Counted from the first letter of the stretch, positions 1 through 10,413 are shown. The stretch is 64,000 bases of DNA from Lindgomyces ingoldianus (GCF_010093535.1 NW_022985186.1:296949-360948), one strand, 5' to 3'. Made by a program: numbers and translations. Notes: generated from the letters alone by a model not told the origin.

Positions 1-664
1 GTCTTATACTTAATCGTACCCGCTCCGCACTTCGGTAGCGCCCACCTCTCCGAATTCTTCCGCACAGGCGATTGCACAATCTCTCCGTATGCAGATGTGT
101 TATATGGACCATTAACGGTGATCTCATCGACAACCTTGGAATTGTCAATACAGTAGGACCAAGAAAGCTCCTTCATGAAGTTCATCATGAGAAAGAACAA
201 GGACCTACCTCATCCATATCCTCTGGGTAGTAAGTGAATTTCCACTTTGCCGTCACGCCTTCCTCGAGGTCATATGTAGCGAGAACTTCTGTTCCATTCT
301 TATGCAACTTCAATCTATAGTCCCCGCTCAGCTCTTTCCCCTCCCGATCCTTCAGTTCGCTGTACTTCAACGTCGTCTCACACCAGGTACTAGTCTCACT
401 TGCGTCTCTTCCGACAGATGCTTTCATGTGTGGGTATGCGAAATGCCAGTAGTATATCTCGCTACCGTCAACCGTGTTCGAACCATATGTTGGACGAGTG
501 CTATAGACTGCAGTCGTGTTGAAGTCGGGGCAGCCGGGGCCTCTGAGAGCGATGATATCGAATTTCCACCATGATGGAAGGATGCGGATGGGGTCAGATT
601 GAGGAGCTGGGAGGGCGGAGGCCGCACCCAGGACGGCAGCGGCGGATAGGACGAGAGACTTCAT
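1..664 (-). CDS. DUF4360-type small secreted protein (3' end outside window)
   Basis: The start is at 664. Residues 1-19 form a signal peptide (short basic start, Ala/Leu-rich core, ALPAP cleavage region), so the product is probably secreted. The mature part has a GPGCP motif near residue 44, a WCETTLKY segment and an N-glycosylation-type NGT. Exon 1 runs to 209. A short intron, 208-171 (GTAGGT...GAAG, 38 nt) or 208-168 (41 nt), is in phase 0. Exon 2 continues in frame with LSWSYCIDNSKVV and WALPKCGAGTIKYK to the window edge. A GCP motif near the N-terminus, a central beta-rich part and a Cys-containing C-terminal segment fit DUF4360, a fungal secreted family of unknown function. Without the intron the frame would stop at 185, removing the conserved second half. 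The family call is from recognition, not a search. Confidence 0.75.
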
Positions 665-1439
665 AGTGGTTCGAAATGGTGAATTGATTTTTTGATGTGA
701 GTGCTGGATGGCGGTTTAACGACCTTAATGGTTCTTTGTGGTCACTAAGCGCAACTTATATACTTCACTTGAGGGGTGAGTGAGACAAGAAGGAGCCCGC
801 TGAATTGAAATATCTCTCTCAAATTCATTATTACAGCAATTTGAAGTCACCGTTTTAGGTCTCTCCATCAGCACCTCACTTTGCAGCACCTACCTGATGC
901 TTAGCCGGGGACAGAGAGCTGCATTCCGAGTATTTATGGCCATAAAACCACCATCAGAGGGATATTCCATCTCTCGACGATATCATTATCGCACTATATA
1001 TGTGTAATTACATGTCGAGATAAATGAGATCTCGCGCGAGAGTAAAGGGCTATCTTGTAGCCGGACGAAAGATCCCCACGATCCTGGCTGACGTTGATCG
1101 ATAGCAAGGGTTCCGTCGGGGTCTTTTGTCGTATTGTCCCGAGGAAGCACGGGCCGGTGCTGATTGCTGCTGCAGCTGGGTGGTGCATAAGCTCCTTGTG
1201 ATCTTCTTTGAGAGTATTCAATAATTTAAGGTTAAATTAAACAACGTGACTGCTCAATTGCGCAATATCTGGGGTGCATGAAGAATTGCGATCGAATAGG
1301 ACGTTTAAGTGGAGGTTACTTGGATACCATGGTGCCTTTGCGCAGGTAACGTCCCTTACTGCATAGCGAGACGCACTGTGCGGCGAGACAAACAAGAGGT
1401 ACTTTGACTTTCAGCAACCAGAAGCTCATGCGCACAACG
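665..1439. other. intergenic, no supported gene
   Basis: This is the upstream region of the DUF4360-type gene. A 75-codon open frame on the minus strand (994-1221) has no recognisable domain, signal peptide or codon pattern, and is treated as chance. Confidence 0.5.
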
Positions 1440-2350
1440 AATATTACCGTAATTCTATAGGAATAATTAGCTACAGCTAATTCCAAACGTTTATGTGCTA
1501 CTTTACCTAAAAACTACGTTCGCATTGTTGCTTCCGCGCCTAATTTGTACAGCGTCTTGTGTCGTAGCAAAATGTGTTTCCCTGCCTACAGCGCCAACAT
1601 TGAGACTTTTTTACACTAAATTTTTGTAGAACAGCTTTCTCCTACCCTCGAAACCTGTCTCTTATACTAGGATGCCATCGTCAGCCCTGTACGCGCTGTC
1701 GCGGGCAGATTCATGCGGGGTCGCCCTGTCGATTGGTACTTCCAGCGGAAGCGAGTACCGATCCGGGCTAATGCGAGATGACCCTGCAAGTCTTACCTTA
1801 CGCACTTGTGGGTAATTTACCGAAGTGTGTGGCTGTGCGGATCAGGAGCAGTGTTACGACTCGAAAAGCTCGCGCTTGTATATAGTAGCAACGCTCGACA
1901 CAGCCATCGTACAACTTCGAGATGCGGTCTAACGCACAGCGACACGCATTTTCGCAACACAGAGGCACACCACTCACATCGCCCTCAAGCTACGGAACCC
2001 GCCGTTGTCCCTTCCGCCGACCGAATGAAAGACCTGCCTAAGCAACCATGTCCTCATGCTTCTCGAGTCCACCGACGCTGATTCCTAGACCAAGCGGCAG
2101 CCGAGATCTAGTCTCCACTCATTAAAAGGGAACACAACGAGATAAGGAGAAGACAAAATAGATTGCGGTGGTCCTAGGAGTTGAAGCCTGTGCTTCAGCA
2201 GGTGGGCCGAGTGGCACTGGCAGAACGCCGTTGTTGCAAGCACATATGAAGTTGGACAAGCTCAACATGTCTTGGTGATACAAGCTGTCGTACCACCAAA
2301 CAACCAACGGCTCCTTATATGTGCACTGAAATCTCTAGGGCGTAGAGACG
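1440..2350 (-). repeat. inverted segmental duplication, arm 1
   Basis: Read on the minus strand, this segment aligns along its length with 7660-8143 and then, beyond the 26-kb insertion, with 34312-about 34800 on the plus strand. Matches include the tract around 2100-2300 against 7725-7910 and an exact 31-bp match (1524-1554 against 34710-34740 reversed). Identity is uneven, so the duplication is old. The arm begins just beyond the stop codon of the PigL_N gene at 2363, so it is the 3' flank of that gene. Confidence 0.85.
2122..2268 (-). CDS. conserved 48-codon small ORF, unknown
   Basis: This 48-residue frame starts MLSLSNFICACNNGVLPV. It has a relative of 47 residues in the other arm of the inverted duplication (7754-7897, MRGLLTFVCVCNDGVLPV). 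Identical positions include the F-C-C-N-GVLPV core and an A-AQA segment, and several differences fall at third codon positions. The surrounding DNA is also conserved between the arms, so the frame may simply be carried along. No known family was recognised. It could be a small peptide gene or part of a decayed gene. Confidence 0.25.
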   Translation of the reverse strand: MLSLSNFICACNNGVLPVPLGPPAEAQASTPRTTAIYFVFSLSRCVPF

Positions 2351-2362
2351 TGCTTTTCTACA

Positions 2363-3347
2363 TTACATGCGGAGTCCGTCACGGCCACCCCCGCCTGAAT
2401 GCAAGTCCTTGAAATCTAAGTTCTTGATGACACCAGCAACTGCAACGCTCCTATTGTCAGCACTCACATCCGTGATGTCTTGGTCGATTCCCAACTCTTC
2501 CCCCGAGGTGTTAATAAATCCGGTGAGGGCCGAGCTATGGTTTGTTGCTTTCACACCTTTAATCTTCTGACCCGTGCGCTGATAGATTGTTTTGGAAAGA
2601 GCTTCCTCACACATCTCTTTAAGGGCGTTGTTAGCGGCTTGCTGTCTCCCGAGCTCTTGGAGAAGCACCTGTCTGCTCTGTTCTGATTCCTCGGTTTGTT
2701 GTGATACATGGCTTCGCTCGCTGCTCCTGCTCAGCGTAAGTTGCTGGACACTGCGGTCTATCTCGGCTGTTTCAGCGTCTGCCCGGGTAATTTGCTGCCG
2801 AACGACGACCTCGTTCTGTTGAAGCATTATATCCTTCATCTCCTTCATGAGATTCTCTTGACGGGACGTCGTAAGACTGCAATTTGTCAGAAGCATGGTA
2901 TATCTGTAGGGGCAAGGTTGGGTACATTGTCGCTGTGGAAAGAGCCACGCTAAGAGTGCCTTTGCAGTCGCTGAGCTGCCCTCTGAATGTCTTGATATGC
3001 TCTAGCCCGAACAATCCAACCTTCCATCTATCCATCCAGAATAACTTGTCCTCTGTGGAATGCTTCATCCAACGCTCCACTCGTGACTGAAATGCTGTAC
3101 ATGCTCTATCGGTATTCTCAACAGCATACCTGATCTGGTCGCTCAACACGATTTGCTCAGATCCGCCTTGCAATGCTTTGGCCAGACTTTGCAGAACGGG
3201 CTGGACTGCTCGAAGGTCGGTGCCAATATCCTTGACAGTATTGGGAGCCTCTTTGATATGGTCGACGGTCTTGGCGAGGAACTGGACGCTCTGGATAGCA
3301 GCCGTAGTAATGCCTACAATAGAGGCAGTAATGCTGAGAGGGTCCAT
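2363..3347 (-). CDS. PigL_N (HeLo-like) domain protein with two C-terminal amyloid-like repeats; putative NLR-partner effector
   Basis: Two exons (3347-2926 and 2876-2363) joined by a 49-nt GTACCC...CTGAC...CAG intron give a 311-residue protein. The start MDPLSITASIVGI is the classic beginning of the PigL_N/Helo-like N-terminal domain of fungal STAND-associated proteins, so it is preferred over the upstream ATG at 3371. Residues about 1-140 are this helical domain. Residues about 145-240 are Gln/Glu-rich with heptad-like spacing (probable coiled coil). The C-terminus carries two similar segments, residues about 246-266 (IKGVKATNHSSALTGFIN) and 275-295 (ITDVSADNRSVAVAGVIK), followed by a Gly-rich tail. 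There is no NACHT domain in this protein; the NLR is the divergent neighbour. HeLo-type domains in HET-S and HELLP form membrane-active oligomers after amyloid templating. That role is inferred here from layout and motif resemblance only. Confidence 0.82.
2411..2563 (-). other. two tandem HET-s-like (HRAM-like) repeats, r1 and r2
   Basis: r1 is encoded at about 2563-2500 and r2 at about 2476-2411, 29 codons apart. Aligned without gaps they share I-x-x-V-x-A-x-N-x-S-x-A-x-x-G-x-I. HET-s also has two repeats of about 21 residues near its C-terminus, separated by a linker. Assignment to the HRAM class is by eye. Confidence 0.6.
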
Positions 3348-3587
3348 TGCTCGGAAGAAGACTTCAAACAATGTACTGAAATGTCTTCAATTAGAATAAA
3401 AGGAGATGGCTGTCAAAATGGCAGACGAGGCGACGGGTTATAACCAATCAACACTCATGCCTTGGCGCCGCCATTTCAATGAGGAGGCTTGACGGCTTCA
3501 TACACTGCTGCACAGTAACACGAGCGCATTCCAGCGCAAGAGTATTTCGCTTGCGTTCTGGCAACGCAGCAGCGGTGACGTTTTGCA
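3348..3587. promoter_or_regulatory. shared divergent promoter region
   Basis: These 240 bp separate the ATG of the PigL_N gene from the ATG of the NLR gene on the opposite strand. The two genes must share or overlap upstream control sequence, which would favour co-regulation of receptor and partner. No specific factor-binding site was recognised. Confidence 0.6.
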
Positions 3588-6500
3588 ATGGCTAGCGGCT
3601 CGTTACCCCACTCGCTCCACATCCATGGTACGTCCGCTACCAACGGCGGCCAGAGCTTTGCTGGTCTGAACCTAGGAACTATCAACTACGCCAAAAATGA
3701 CAACGGCGCTTGTAAGTACATACGCTCAAGCTTCACGGGGACGCAAGCTGACTTTGTAATCTAGCCCTGAACGAGGTGCTCAAGAGCCTGCCGACCGCCA
3801 AGGACGCGCCGTTCAACGCGTACGGGCGACAGCACGACCCTACTTGTCTGCCCGACACCCGCGTCGACCTCCTCCATGAGATACACGACTGGGCTGATGG
3901 TGAACACTCACCAGCCATCTTCTGGCTGAGCGGCCTGGCCGGCACCGGCAAGTCGACCATCGCGCAGACGGTAGCCAAGGAATACCATGGAAAGGCTCGA
4001 CTTGCAGCCAGCTTCTTCTTCTCGCGGGCCGGTGCAGACGTCAGCCACGCGGGGATGTTCATTACGAGCATCGCAGCGCAGCTGGCAAACAGCATACCGG
4101 GCTTGAAGCCCAAGGTCTGCGAGGCGATAGCCAAGCACCACGACATCGCCAGCCAGTCTATTGACGATCAGTGGCACGAGCTAGTGCTCAGTCCGCTATC
4201 GAGCCTCGACGAAGGAGAAGAACACTGGCCGAGATATGTCGTTATCGTTGACGCGCTGGACGAGTGCGACGACCAGAACAATGTCCAGCTCATTCTCCAG
4301 CGTCTGGTGGAAGTCCAGTCACTGCAGGGCACTCAGCTGCGTGTGCTTCTGACGAGCAGGCCGGAGTTCCCTATCCAGTACGGGTTCACCCAGGTGCGAA
4401 GCGATAAGCACCGAGACTTTGTGCTCCACGACATCGAGCCAGCAATCGTAGAGCACGACATTGCAGTGTTCTTGAGACACCAGCTCGGACTCGTCGGGAA
4501 AGGGTGCGGGTTCGCAGCGGGCTGGCCAGAGGAGAAGGCTATCGCGCGTCTAGTGCAGAACTCCGGTGGGCTGTTCATCTGGGCTGCAACAGCATGTCGG
4601 TTTGTAGGAGAAGACCACCAACTTGCCGAAGGACGACTATCGTCGCTTCTCCACCAAGGAGGTGACGGGACACTTCCGCCCGAGCGCAAGCTGGACGAGA
4701 TCTACACCACTGTTCTTTCCAACTCCGTCCAAGGGGGGCACAGCGAAGCAGAGAGCCAGGCGCTGCACGAGCTGTTTCGCCAGGCTGTCGGGCCCATCGT
4801 CACGCTGCAAGACCCGCTGTCCGTAGCGAGCCTTGTGGAGCTGCTCGGGAAAGATGTGGCAGCGTTGAAGAGGACGTTGGGTAACCTACATTCGGTGCTT
4901 GACGTGCCAACGAACGAGTCGAAGACGGTCCGGCTGCTGCACCCATCATTCCGCGACTTCCTTCTTAATCAGGGCAGATGCTCGAATCTCCGGTTTTACA
5001 TCGACGAGCAACAGGTCCATAGCAAAATGTACCAGCACTGTTTGCGAGCAATGTCGAAGCACCTGCAGCGCAATATCTGCAATCTCCGGCATCTAGGAGC
5101 TCGCAAAGCTGATTTGAGCAGGATTGAAGCAAAGAGACACATCCCAGCTCATGTCCAGTATGCATGCCGGTTCTGGGTATACCACTACCAAAGGAGCGCT
5201 ATAGATACGGACAGCCGCTATGATATTGAAGAGTTCCTCCAAAAGCACTTTCTTTATTGGCTCGAATCACTTGCATTGCTTGGCCGTGTCTCTAATGCAG
5301 TTGATATGGTCCATGTGTTGAATTCAATGTTTTCGGTAAGGCATTACTTCTATAGAGGAGTGATAATTGTAGCTGACCTGCAATACAAAGCAAAGGGGAC
5401 AACCTCTAATACGAACAAAGCTGCGTAATAAGGTTTCAACATTTCTGTCAAGCCTGAACCTTAAGACGCATAACATTTCAGCAACCCCTCCTGGCACCGC
5501 TAGCTCGAGTCTACAAGCCCTAGTTCATGATGCAACACGCTTTATTCTGGCTTTTCGACCCGCTCTTGAAGAAGCACCGCTTCAAGTATACACTGCTGGA
5601 CTAGTGTTCAGTCCGAAGGCGAGCATTATTAAGAAGACATTTGCGGAAGAAGCTCCAGCTTGGGTCACATGCATGCCAGTGTTAGAGGACTGGAGCCCTG
5701 ATTTGGAGACCCTCAAAGGCCATTCGGATTGGGTCATCTCTGTGGCCTTCTCACCCGACGGCAAGACGCTGGCGTCGGCGTCAGNNNNNNNNNNNNNNNN
5801 NNNNNNNNNNNNNNNNNNNNNNNNNNNNNNNNNNNNNNNNNNNNNNNNNNNNNNNNNNNNNNNNNNNNNNNNNNNNNNNNNNNNNNNNNNNNNNNNNNNN
5901 NNNNNNNNNNNNNNNNNNNNNNNNNNNNNNNNNNNNNNNNNNNNNNNNNNNNNNNNNNNNNNNNNNNNNNNNNNNNNNNNNNNNNNNNNNNNNNNNNNNN
6001 NNNNNNNNNNNNNNNNNNNNNNNNNNNNNNNNNNNNNNNNNNNNNNNNNNNNNNNNNNNNNNNNNNNNNNNNNNNNNNNNNNNNNNNNNNNNNNNNNNNN
6101 NNNNNNNNNNNNNNNNNNNNNNNNNNNNNNNNNNNNNNNNNNNNNNNNNNNNNNNNNNNNNNNNNNNNNNNNNNNNNNNNNNNNNNNNNNNNNNNNNNNN
6201 NNNNNNNNNNNNNNNNNNNNNNNNNNNNNNNNNNNNNNNNNNNNNNNNNNNNNNNNNNNNNNNNNNNNNNNNNNNNNNNNNNNNNNNNNNNNNNNNNNNN
6301 NNNNNNNNNNNNNNNNNNNNNNNNNNNNNNNNNNNNNNNNNNNNNNNNNNNNNNNNNNNNNNNNNNNNNNNNNNNNNNNNNNNNNNNNNNNNNNNNNNNN
6401 NNNNNNNNNNNNNNNNNNNNNNNNNNNNNNNNNNNNNNNNNNNNNNNNNNNNNNNNNNNNNNNNNNNNNNNNNNNNNNNNNNNNNNNNNNNNNNNNNNNN

Positions 6501-7107
6501 NNNNNNNNNNNNNNNNNNNNNNNNNNNNNNNNNNNNNNNNNNNNNNNNNNNNNNNNNNNNNNNNNNNNNNNNNNNNNNNNNNNNNNNNNNNNNNNNNNNN
6601 NNNNNNNNNNNNNNNNNNNNNNNNNNNNNNNNNNNNNNNNNNNNNNNNNNNNNNNNNNNNNNNNNNNNNNNNNNNNNNNNNNNNNNNNNNNNNNNNNNNN
6701 NNNNNNNNNNNNNNNNNNNNNNNNNNNNNNNNNNNNNNNNNNNNNNNNNNNNNNNNNNNNNNNTGTGGGATGCCGGCTCGGGGAAGGCGCTGCAGACCCT
6801 CAAAGGCCATTCGGATTGGGTCAGGGCTGTGGCCTTCTCACCCGACGGCAAGACGCTGCCACAGCTAGCAAAGCTAGCGTCTGGGTCTAGCGATAACACA
6901 GTCCATCCACACTTAGGCATGAGTTCGGATGGTAACTGGATAAGCTATGATGCAGAGAACATCTTATGGTTACCATCAGAATATCGGCCGTTATGTAGTG
7001 CAGTATCTAACAATATGATCGGCATTGGTACTAGTCATGGGAGGGTATGGATATGCAATGTTGAGCGTAATAAGCTTAATGCGTCCGAAGGCGTTAGTAC
7101 TATTTGA
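3588..7107 (+). CDS. NACHT-WD40 NOD-like receptor (NLR) with N-terminal amyloid-like motif; contains an assembly gap
   Basis: Exons are 3588-3711, 3765-5335, 5391-5424 and 5482 onward. Introns are 3712-3764 (GTAAGT...TAG), 5336-5390 (GTAAGG...AAG) and 5425-5481 (GTAATA...CAG); all keep phase. The short N-terminus (residues 1-42) holds a motif resembling the neighbour's C-terminal repeats. The NACHT domain follows: Walker [10 protein letters not shown] (about 98-106), Walker [11 protein letters not shown] (about 200-209) and LLTSRPE (about 236-242). A linker with [16 protein letters not shown] precedes WD40 repeats starting near residue 654 (LKGHSDWV...[12 protein letters not shown]). After the gap another repeat and a conserved C-terminal tail ([14 protein letters not shown]...GIGTSHGRV) end at 7107. 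This is the HET-E/HNWD type of fungal NLR: WD40 ligand sensing, NACHT oligomerisation, and activation of a cell-death effector. The last repeat has an extra PQLAK and lacks the usual RLWD. The frame across the gap cannot be checked. Confidence 0.9.
3621..3686 (+). other. N-terminal r0-like amyloid motif of the NLR
   Basis: NLR residues 12-33 begin [17 protein letters not shown]. Without gaps this matches r1 of the adjacent PigL_N protein at I, G, A, T, N and G, and r2 at I, S, A, N, A and G. In the Podospora NWD2/HET-S system the NLR carries one such N-terminal motif that templates the effector's two repeats. The segment also resembles the GxxF-xGxNxGxI look of other fungal NLR amyloid motifs, so its class is open. 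Confidence 0.55.
5785..6763. other. assembly gap (979 N) inside the WD40 array
   Basis: The flanks are nearly identical WD40 units: the tract from CTCAAAGGCCATTCGGATTG onward recurs at about 5712 and 6799 with differences only in a few bases. With a 126-bp unit, repeat phase requires 18 + 126n missing bases. 979 fits neither this nor the reading frame, so the gap length is an estimate. Confidence 0.95.
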
Positions 7108-7438
7108 ACGGTTCTTATTTACTATCATATATTTGTTATTCCCTCTGTCTCATAGAGGGCCGGGGATCAGCATCAATATATATGTAGGATGCAAATTTGC
7201 CACATGGAAGGTTCGAGAATCTTCCGCTCTACATAGAAACCCATAATCAATATTTGGCTCTTCAGCCTCGTTAAACTGATGAACTCCTCCGATGATGCTA
7301 GCAGGAAGGACAGCTGACCCGCACCGGCCAGGAGCTTGCGCCGGAGGCGATGGTTTGTAGATATGGCTGAAGAGAAGAGTGCTGTATGCAGTAGTTAATG
7401 GTGTATGGTCTTGCCAAGCATGGCCACCATGAATAACC
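7108..7438. other. 3' flank of the NLR gene, nothing recognised
   Basis: No supported gene or repeat was found between the NLR stop codon and the short transposon at 7447. Two CCCTAA units at about 7528 lie inside that element and do not form a telomeric array. Confidence 0.4.
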
Positions 7439-7446
7439 CAAAACTC

Positions 7447-7649
7447 TTATCTCACGAGTCAGACGCTCCTCCGAGGTTTGACCGGACCAACCACAACGCT
7501 GTGGCTAGTGAGGTCACGTTTTTAGTAACCCTAACCCTCTGGAGTGATTCGTCGAGCGTGGCGCAGCAGCGCAAAGCCTCCTCGGCAATCGGTACTACCT
7601 ATTGCCGACGCTCGGTGGACCCCTCCAGAGGGTATGGCCCGTGAGATAA
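7447..7649. mobile_element. 203-bp MITE with TTATCTCAC ends
   Basis: The left end is TTATCTCACGAGTC and the right end is CGTGAGATAA. The flanking 8-mers are CAAAACTC (7439-7446) and CGAAACTC (7650-7657), a 7/8 target-site match. The interior folds: CCCTCTGGAG near 7533 pairs with CTCCAGAGGG near 7622, and CGGCAAT pairs with ATTGCCG. It has no coding capacity, so it depends on a transposase elsewhere. Its ends match those at 36416-36690 and resemble those of the 26-kb element next to it. Confidence 0.75.
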
Positions 7650-7659
7650 CGAAACTCCT

Positions 7660-8143
7660 CACGACCCTTCCAGGTTGAACTGAAGCACACCTCTACAGCC
7701 CAAGAAATTGCAGTGCTTCATGTTTGACCGTGCGACAGCTGTATCGCCTGAGCATGCGGGGCCTTCTCACCTTCGTATGTGTTTGCAACGATGGCGTGCT
7801 GCCTGTGGCACTAAACCCACTCGCCAAGGCGCAGGCTTTGATTTCCAGTGCCTCCACCACTCTATCTAATCATATCACTGTATTCCCCCTTCAGTGAGCG
7901 TAGACAAGATCTCGGCTGCTGCTTGGTCGAGGAATTAGTGCCGGTTGGCTCGAGAAGCATCACGACGTGGTGGCTTGAGCAGGTCTTTCGTTCCGTCAGC
8001 GGAAGGGATACCGGCGGCTTTCGCGGCTTTCGGACGACGTCAATAGTGTATCTCTATGTTACAAAGTCCATCCATATCGCTGTGCGTTGGACTGTATCTT
8101 GAAGTTGTAAGTTACAATAGCCGTGTCAAGTAGTTGCGACGCT
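7660..8143 (+). repeat. inverted segmental duplication, arm 2, first part
   Basis: Plus-strand counterpart of about 2350-1890 on the minus strand. It stops at the 8-bp sequence GCGACGCT (8136-8143), the target duplication of the 26-kb insertion, and resumes after the second copy of that 8-mer at 34312. Confidence 0.85.
7754..7897 (+). CDS. 47-codon small ORF, relative of 2122-2268
   Basis: ATG at 7754, TGA at 7895-7897. The first 18 residues are MRGLLTFVCVCNDGVLPV. The relative at 2122-2268 sits in the opposite arm of the inverted duplication. Both begin with a hydrophobic, Cys-containing stretch that might be a signal or anchor. No family was recognised, and conservation of the neighbouring DNA weakens the coding case. 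Confidence 0.25.
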   Translation: MRGLLTFVCVCNDGVLPVALNPLAKAQALISSASTTLSNHITVFPLQ

Positions 8144-8336
8144 TTATCTCAGCGAGCTCAGACGGTCGAGGCTTTAATTAGCGCCACACTATACTCCTTA
8201 AAGTAAAGCTGTTTTTTTATAGTCTACTAAGTTTTTTCTAAACTAATTAGAAGCTATAATTTTCTTAAAGCTCCTCCTGTCTAAGAGACTTTAGACTGCC
8301 TGTGTAAGTGTAACACTTCTAATTCTTTTAACTATA

Positions 8337-10202
8337 ACGTACTTTATAGGCGAGTTGCTTACACACCTAAGTTGCTTACTTTTGCTAAGACCCTACTATA
8401 CTACTTTTCCTACACTAATGCATTTCTAACAACACTACTTAAACATGTTAAAAAAATGTTAGATGTAGCTTACACTTTAAGCTTTTAAATAAAACATAAC
8501 ACTTTTTAACTAACACACTGCAGCTATCTATAAAGTCTTTTAAAAAATAATAAGTAACTAACGCGCTAAACAACTTTTTTAAGCTAATTATATAGCTAAC
8601 TTATAAAAGCTAGATAATAATAAGAAGTAGGTAATTATTTAGCACATACTTAAGCTAAATGCGTAAGAATTTCCCCCCTAGCTAGTAGCTATAGCTAATA
8701 TAGCTAATTTTTTACACACTAAGCATAATATAAGCTATGTTAGCATAAACTAGTTTAATATATTTATTAAGTGTTACCTAAAGCTTAAAGTAAAGTTTAA
8801 GTGTAAGTATAACTATAAAAAAGCTTTTTATAAGAATTTTATAGTAATTTAAAGCTAGTTTAACTTTATAAAGAATATTAAAGCTAAGTATAGCATTTAA
8901 AATAATAATACATACAACTTTAATAAAATAAGGTTTATAATAGGCTAGATATTTACTAGAGCAGTTGTTATAAGTTTAGAGAGATAAGAATAGCTAAAAG
9001 CAGTCTAGCTAGGTAACTAGAAGTAGACAACAGCTATCTAGGGTATTAATACTAAAAAGTAAGCTATTTTACTTTTTATTATTTTTTAAAGTAGTAACTA
9101 CTTTTTAAACTAGTATAAAAAGAAAAATCTACTTTAGAATTAAGTTATTATAATCTCTAAGCGCAGCTAGACTACTAATTAGCTTAGTCTAAACTAGTTA
9201 AAGCACTTTAACATGCATATAAAAAAGTGTACTGTTAGCAGCTACTATCTACTAGTTATTAACAGCTATAAAAGCTATAACTTACTTTATTTTTAGTAAT
9301 ACTATAAGAATAATAAGATTATTACTATTTACATGCTTTTTTACTTATTACACCTTTTATAGCTACTTAATGTAGGTTATTTTACTCTTTTAAAAAATGT
9401 GTATAGGCGCTAAGCTAAAAACTTTATATATAACTAGATTACTTATATTATAAAAATAAAGTTCTTACTATGCTTTAAAGTAGCTTATAATACTATAATT
9501 ACTTTTAGTAATATCTAAGAAAAGTTTTAAGGCGCTAGATTAGTTTCTTTTAACCTATAATAAGTTATAATAGGCCTTAATGTAAAGTTGCGCACTTTAT
9601 TACTACTACTACTTATATATAACAAGCCCTAGTAGTTGTAAACCCTAAGTAATACTTTAGAACTTAGGTTATAATTAATGCTTATAAAAATAAAAATTTA
9701 AAAGCATATAAATAGTTTACTAACTTTTATAGTTAAAGTGTTTAAAAAGGTTTTAAAAGGGGCAGTAATAATTACGCATAAGCTAGTATTAGTATAACAG
9801 AATATTACTAAGCTTTAAGCAGCTAATAAGGCTACTACACAACATAAATTACATAAAAGAAAGTAAATTAAAGTAGAAAAAACTTTAATAATTTAAAAAA
9901 GCTTATGCTTAACAGCTTTAAAGAAGTTTAGAGCGCGTAGTAATAGAAAGAAGGCAAAGAAGTAGGTGTAAGCTAAAGTAGGTAAGCTATTCTAAAGGCG
10001 CTACAGATAGTGCAATTAGACTAGGCATAACACGCAAATGTGTAAGCAAGAAGCAGAAGTAGTATCTAAATAATATTCTAGGCTGTACTGTACTATATAG
10101 TGCTAGAGCGGGTTGTTATAGGCTATAATAGAGTTTGTTAGGGTGGGGTCTTGGCAAAAGTGAGCGACTCGGGTGTGTGAGCGACTCGCCTATGAAGTAC
10201 GT
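8337..10202. mobile_element. family C DNA transposon, copy 1 (1866 bp, TA target)
   Basis: Terminal inverted repeats begin ACGTACTTTATAGGCGAG on the left and ACGTACTTCATAGGCGAG on the reversed right end, flanked by TA on both sides. Length and TA target fit Tc1/mariner-type (including pogo/Fot-like) elements. The interior is AT-rich with stops in all frames. The right end, up to about 10140-10200, is much less mutated than the middle. Confidence 0.85.
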
Positions 10203-10413
10203 TAGCTAGAAAATTAACTTTTTAATAATTTTTAGCTCTTTTTAAGTAGCTATAACACTCTTACTTTCTTTATACTATTATTAGTACTATACCTATAATT
10301 AATTTTACTTTAATAAGAAAATTCTAGCTTTTATGTGTAAAAACATGTTATTTATTATTAACGTACTTTATAGGCGAGTTGCTTACACACCTAAGTTACT
10401 TACTTTTACTAAG

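Noticed and set aside
302..627. Frames overlapping the DUF4360-type gene on both strands
   Set aside because: Other-frame shadows of a gene with a signal peptide, a plausible intron and family motifs.
5729..6920. Long open frames spanning the run of N
   Set aside because: They exist only because N codons are not stops. Only the frame continuing the WD40 pattern on each side is kept, as part of the NLR.
7528..7540. CCCTAA repeats suggesting a telomere relic
   Set aside because: Only about two units are present, and they lie inside the inverted-repeat arm of a MITE.
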